The notes below the pieces were generated by a model that saw only the letters and a list, made by a program, of their open reading frames with translations, made no database searches and was not told where the DNA came from. From an uncultured Clostridia bacterium (GTDB lineage: Bacteria; Bacillota; Clostridia; Christensenellales; Borkfalkiaceae), in the NCBI GenBank assembly GCA_945834965.1, contig CAMAHZ010000056.1, forward strand, positions 1 through 7,706: DNA of 7,706 nucleotides, in the 5' to 3' direction. Position numbers and translations under genes: made by a program. Below are positions 4,743-7,706 of the stretch, in pieces (positions within the stretch are counted from its first letter, which is position 1; every line of letters begins with the position of its first letter).

Positions 4743-7124
4743 TTATTTAAGCGTTACAATCGTTACGCCTATTTCGCCTTCGCCGTACGCACCCGAGCGG
4801 AACTCCTTTACGCCCCTGTGCTTTTTTAACAGCTGTGCGATTGCGCCGCGCAGTTTGCCCGTGCCAACGCCGTGAATGATTTTAACCTGCTCTAAATTAT
4901 CGGTTATGGCTTTATCTAAGAAGTTTTCAACTTCCGGCAGAGCCTCGTCCACCGTCATACCGATTACGTTGATTTCAAAAGCGGGATTTACGGGCGAAAA
5001 TTTTTTAACCACCTTAACCCGCTCTTTTGCAGGGGTGAACCCCTTGGACGGCTTGCTTTCCTTGCGCTTGGGTAAGACCTTTAGCGTTTTGATATTGACC
5101 CTTAACTTGATTTGACCGCAGGCAACTTCCGCTTCGCCCTTTGCAGGGTTAAAGGAAAGTATAACGCCGTTTGAGCCCATACTCTCCACGAACACTTCGC
5201 CGCCCACCTTAATATCTTCCTTAGTTGCCTGCCTGAGCCCGATTTCGGGGCGGAGTTCGCCTTCTTCAAACGCTTCGTCCGCAATTTTATTTTTAAGCGT
5301 ACGGGCTTTGATTAAGTCGGCTTCGGATATGCTTTCCTTATTTACAATCTCTTCAAGCTCTTCAAGTAGCTCGGTTGCGCGTGCGGTGCGCTCGCCTATA
5401 ATTCTACGGCTCTCCGCCTTTGCGCCCGAAGTTAAGCTATGCCTTTCCCTTTCTAATGCGGCGAGAGCCTTTTTAGCTTCTTCGCTCTTTTGCGTCCATT
5501 CCGCTTCTAACTTTTGGGCGCTATCGAGTGCGGCGGCTGCTGCCACCCTTGCGTCTTCTGCACGCTTGATAATGTTATCATATCTTCGCCCTTCGTCCGA
5601 AAGATAGCTCTCTGCCCTTTTCAAAATTTCGGGGTTCATACCCAACCTTCTTGAAATTGCAAGCGCGTTAGAAGCGCCCGGCATACCTATCTTGATGGTG
5701 TACAGCGGCTTTAGAGTTGCGCTGTCGAACTGCATTGCCGCATTTTCTATGCCGCCTAAGGAATATGCAAACTCCTTAAGCGCCGTAAAGTGCGTGGTGA
5801 TTATGCCCTTTGCGCCTGCATTTAAAAGGTGTTCGCATACAGCCGAAGCAAGCGCCTGACCTTCGTCCGGGTTGGTTCCGCCGCCGAGCTCGTCTATTAA
5901 AACAAGGCTGTCGCTGTCCGCGCCGTTGCAGATATTTATTACCCCGACCATATGGCTTGAGAAGGTCGAAAGGCTCTCTTCAATGCTCTGACTGTCGCCG
6001 ACGTTGCAGAAAATTTTAGAAAAGGCGCAAACTTCGCTACCCGACGCGGCAGGAATAAACAAGCCGCATTCCGCCATAAGGCAGAATAGCCCCGTCATTT
6101 TAAGCGTAACCGTTTTACCGCCCGTATTTGCACCGCTTAATAAAAGGAACGAATAGTCCTTACCCAGCTCTAAAGAGACGGGTACGACCTTGTTTTTATC
6201 GATTAACGGGTGCCTGCCCTTGACTATATTTATATATCCGCGTTTATTAACCTGCGGACAGATTGCCTTGATTGAATAGGCGTATTCCGCACGGGCGTAA
6301 CAGCAGTCGACTTCGGTCAGAATTTCCATATCCGTCAACAGCTTGTCTTTCATTGCGCCGACGCGTGCAGATAGCGTTTTTAAAATTCTTTCGACTTCTT
6401 CTCTCTCGTCTATGGTCAAGGCGATTAGCTCGTTATTTAAATTGAGTACGTACTCGGGCTCTATAAAAAAGGTTGCGCCGGAAGCAGAGCGGTCGTGCAC
6501 GAAGCCTTTAATCTTGCTTCTGTTTTCCGCCTTGACGGGAATGACGTACCTGTCGTTACGGATAGTTACCAAGCTTTCCTGCAAGTACTGCGAATCCTTG
6601 CCCGACGCATACTCGGCAAGGGTTGAGCGGATACGCTCGTTTAGGCTTTTGATTTTACTGCGTATGGAATAGAGCGTATCGCTTGCGTAGTCGCTGACCT
6701 TGTCGGCGGCGATAATCTTTTCGGCGATGTCGCACTCTAAATTTTCGTCGAAGTAGACGTTCTGAATTAGCTTTTTTAAAAGGGTTACGTCGTCGTCTGC
6801 GGCGCTTACTGCACGATATGTTGTGCGGGCAGAGCGCAAGAGACAGTTTACAGACAAAAGCTCGGCACAGCTTAACGCCGCACCCTTTGACGCGCGCACG
6901 AGCAGGGGTGAAACGTCTTCAAAATACTCCACCTTGCCAACGCCGTATTTGTATAAAAGCGTATCGCCTTCTTTGGTGTAGTTTAAACGCTCCCTAACCT
7001 GCGCCAAATCGCCCGAAGGCTGGGTTGCGCAAATAGCGCTTTTCGCCGTATCGAGCACGGCAAAGCCTGCGCAGGACGATAAAATTTTATTTAGTTCAAG
7101 TCCGTTATAGTTTTGATTAGACAT
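4743..7124 (-). CDS. mutS2: MutS2, ATPase with C-terminal Smr domain
   Basis: MutS2 is a MutS homologue without the mismatch-recognition domain. It has been linked to suppression of homologous recombination and, in Bacillus subtilis, to rescue of collided ribosomes. The 793-residue length is normal. An N-terminal helical core and clamp region (about 1-300) includes the family stretch VTIRNDRYVIPVKAENR (186-202) and SGATFFIEP (215-223). The ATPase has Walker A GANTGGKT (331-338), STFSSHM (386-392), Walker B LVLIDE (407-412) with GGGTNPDEG (414-422, where GAGTDPxEG is usual), and TTHFTALK (443-450). A charged coiled coil spans about 510-620. The Smr domain (about 715-793) keeps HGVGTGKLR (751-759), but its usual LDLRG motif reads INVIG (718-722), so nuclease activity is doubtful. 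ATG at 7124 has only a weak GGGA about 8 nt upstream. It starts 37 nt after the U32 peptidase gene. Confidence 0.97.
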   Translation of the reverse strand: MSNQNYNGLELNKILSSCAGFAVLDTAKSAICATQPSGDLAQVRERLNYTKEGDTLLYKYGVGKVEYFEDVSPLLVRASKGAALSCAELLSVNCLLRSARTTYRAVSAADDDVTLLKKLIQNVYFDENLECDIAEKIIAADKVSDYASDTLYSIRSKIKSLNERIRSTLAEYASGKDSQYLQESLVTIRNDRYVIPVKAENRSKIKGFVHDRSASGATFFIEPEYVLNLNNELIALTIDEREEVERILKTLSARVGAMKDKLLTDMEILTEVDCCYARAEYAYSIKAICPQVNKRGYINIVKGRHPLIDKNKVVPVSLELGKDYSFLLLSGANTGGKTVTLKMTGLFCLMAECGLFIPAASGSEVCAFSKIFCNVGDSQSIEESLSTFSSHMVGVINICNGADSDSLVLIDELGGGTNPDEGQALASAVCEHLLNAGAKGIITTHFTALKEFAYSLGGIENAAMQFDSATLKPLYTIKIGMPGASNALAISRRLGMNPEILKRAESYLSDEGRRYDNIIKRAEDARVAAAAALDSAQKLEAEWTQKSEEAKKALAALERERHSLTSGAKAESRRIIGERTARATELLEELEEIVNKESISEADLIKARTLKNKIADEAFEEGELRPEIGLRQATKEDIKVGGEVFVESMGSNGVILSFNPAKGEAEVACGQIKLRVNIKTLKVLPKRKESKPSKGFTPAKERVKVVKKFSPVNPAFEINVIGMTVDEALPEVENFLDKAITDNLEQVKIIHGVGTGKLRGAIAQLLKKHRGVKEFRSGAYGEGEIGVTIVTLK

Positions 7125-7161
7125 AATTGTTTTCCCAAAAAGGTTTGGTCAAGCTTTAAGC
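7125..7161. other. Short spacer between the U32 gene and mutS2
   Basis: This 37-nt gap holds a weak GGGA ribosome binding site for mutS2 and part of a small palindrome (TTAAGCTTAA at 7156-7165) that runs over the U32 stop codon. No promoter or terminator is convincing here, which favours co-transcription of the two genes. Confidence 0.4.
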
Positions 7162-7706
7162 TTAAGATACGGGGTTTTCGGCGTGACCCTGCGTATGCGA
7201 TTTATAAGTTTGAGGCGGTATAACCTGCTCGCATAATACACCCGTAAAGGGCGTACGCCCTGAAAGGTTAGCACAGTTAAAAAGCTCGAATCGGCAACCG
7301 TTTTGAGCGTAATTTATCTCGTAGCGGCGCAAAGGAAATTCCCTGCCGTTTTCGTCCGTTAAGGTATACTGATTTTTCCTGTCGCAGTCCTTGCAAGTCT
7401 TTGAGAACGGGCAATAGATTAAGTCCATAACCTTTATATCGCCGCCGTTTAAATAGAAGGTGTTTGCCCCTGCGATAGGCTTGGCTTCCGCAACCGACAA
7501 TTCCTTTGAAAGGGCGATATAGTCGGCAGGGCAGCTTTCAACCGAAACGCTGTTAGAAAGGTTGAACCCAACGCCTGCAAACAGCTTTTTATTTAGCTCT
7601 TTTGCAAGCACAACTGCGTAATTACCCCCGCAATATATGCCGTCGAACGGAGTTATAAGCTCTTTAATGGCGTTGATATCGTCACCCGAAAGATAGGGCG
7701 GAAGAT
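7162..7706 (-). CDS. U32 family peptidase, C-terminal part (5' end cut by window edge)
   Basis: The frame is open from the window edge to a TAA at 7164-7162, giving about 180 residues of the C-terminal end. A GTG at 7611 could be read as a start, but reading through adds good family sequence (PFDGIYCGGNYAVVLAKELN), so this is the tail of a longer protein. Features typical of U32 proteins are VGFNLSNSVSV, the SKELSVAEAK segment (usually SPELxxxE), a Cys-rich DLIYCPFSKTCKDCDRKN stretch, LTDENGREFPLRR, and CRFELFNCANL. Large U32 proteins are annotated as collagenase-like peptidases, but several studied members (RlhA, TrhP, UbiU/UbiV) act in RNA or ubiquinone hydroxylation, some with iron-sulfur clusters, so peptidase activity should not be assumed. 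The fragment seems to belong to a second U32-like unit near the end of a large protein. It lies just upstream of mutS2, a common clostridial neighbourhood. Confidence 0.85.
   Translation of the reverse strand, partial: LPPYLSGDDINAIKELITPFDGIYCGGNYAVVLAKELNKKLFAGVGFNLSNSVSVESCPADYIALSKELSVAEAKPIAGANTFYLNGGDIKVMDLIYCPFSKTCKDCDRKNQYTLTDENGREFPLRRYEINYAQNGCRFELFNCANLSGRTPFTGVLCEQVIPPQTYKSHTQGHAENPVS

Noticed and set aside
5308..5607. Plus-strand open frame (99 codons) rich in Ser and Ala, antisense to mutS2
   Set aside because: The Ser/Ala runs are the complement of the Glu/Ala-rich MutS2 coiled coil; no independent gene signal.
6343..6672. Plus-strand open frame (109 codons) antisense to mutS2
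   Set aside because: No recognisable protein character and full overlap with conserved MutS2 sequence.
7151..7165. Small palindrome TTAAGCTTAA with an adjacent AAGCTT at the U32 stop codon
   Set aside because: Short, AT-rich, with no T-run after it; it can arise by chance and is not a convincing terminator or operator.
7162..7611. A separate 149-residue gene starting at GTG 7611
   Set aside because: The frame continues to the window edge with sequence typical of U32 proteins, so this is an internal codon of a longer gene.

Overview
This window looks like chromosomal core sequence from a low-to-moderate GC bacterium of the Bacillota, most likely a Clostridia-type lineage. The evidence is the gene content and order (U32 peptidase – mutS2, then a YlxY-like deacetylase – M16 peptidase – tex) and strong AAGGAG-type ribosome binding sites. 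By eye the base composition is uniform, with GC in the mid-40s percent, and I see no transposases, integrases, phage genes, tRNA or rRNA genes or CRISPR repeats. The lineage is inferred from protein character and gene order only.

Every gene is on the minus strand, so transcription runs from high to low coordinates. In transcription order they are: the C-terminal end of a U32 family peptidase (7706-7162, cut by the window edge); mutS2 (7124-4743); a secreted or membrane-anchored NodB-fold protein of the YlxY type (4682-3987, TTG start); an M16 zinc peptidase of the YmxG/MlpA type (3953-2718); a hypoxanthine/deoxyinosine-DNA glycosylase of UDG family 6 (2712-2230); an AlkD-like HEAT-repeat DNA alkylation repair protein (2264-1590); and the first 524 codons of tex (1574-1, cut by the window edge). 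Gaps are 37, 60, 33, 5, -35 and 15 nt. No hairpin followed by a T-run is evident between any pair, so the block could be one long operon or a few overlapping transcription units. There is no gene-free stretch over 300 bases. The long plus-strand reading frames lie antisense to these genes and resemble no protein I recognise.

The block mixes genome maintenance (MutS2, two base-repair proteins and the nucleic-acid-binding Tex) with envelope or proteolytic functions (NodB-like protein, M16 peptidase, U32 peptidase). The NodB-like/M16 pair follows the Bacillus ylxY–mlpA order, and the U32–mutS2 pair is a common clostridial neighbourhood. The HDG–AlkD pair, with overlapping reading frames, looks like a small translationally coupled base-damage repair module.

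I do not see a clearly new biological system. The points most worth checking are: the NodB-like protein has lost the catalytic Asp pair and Arg while keeping its His residues; a predicted hairpin would hide the ribosome binding site of that same TTG-started gene; the Smr domain of MutS2 has a degenerate LDLRG motif; and the two repair genes overlap by 35 bp.
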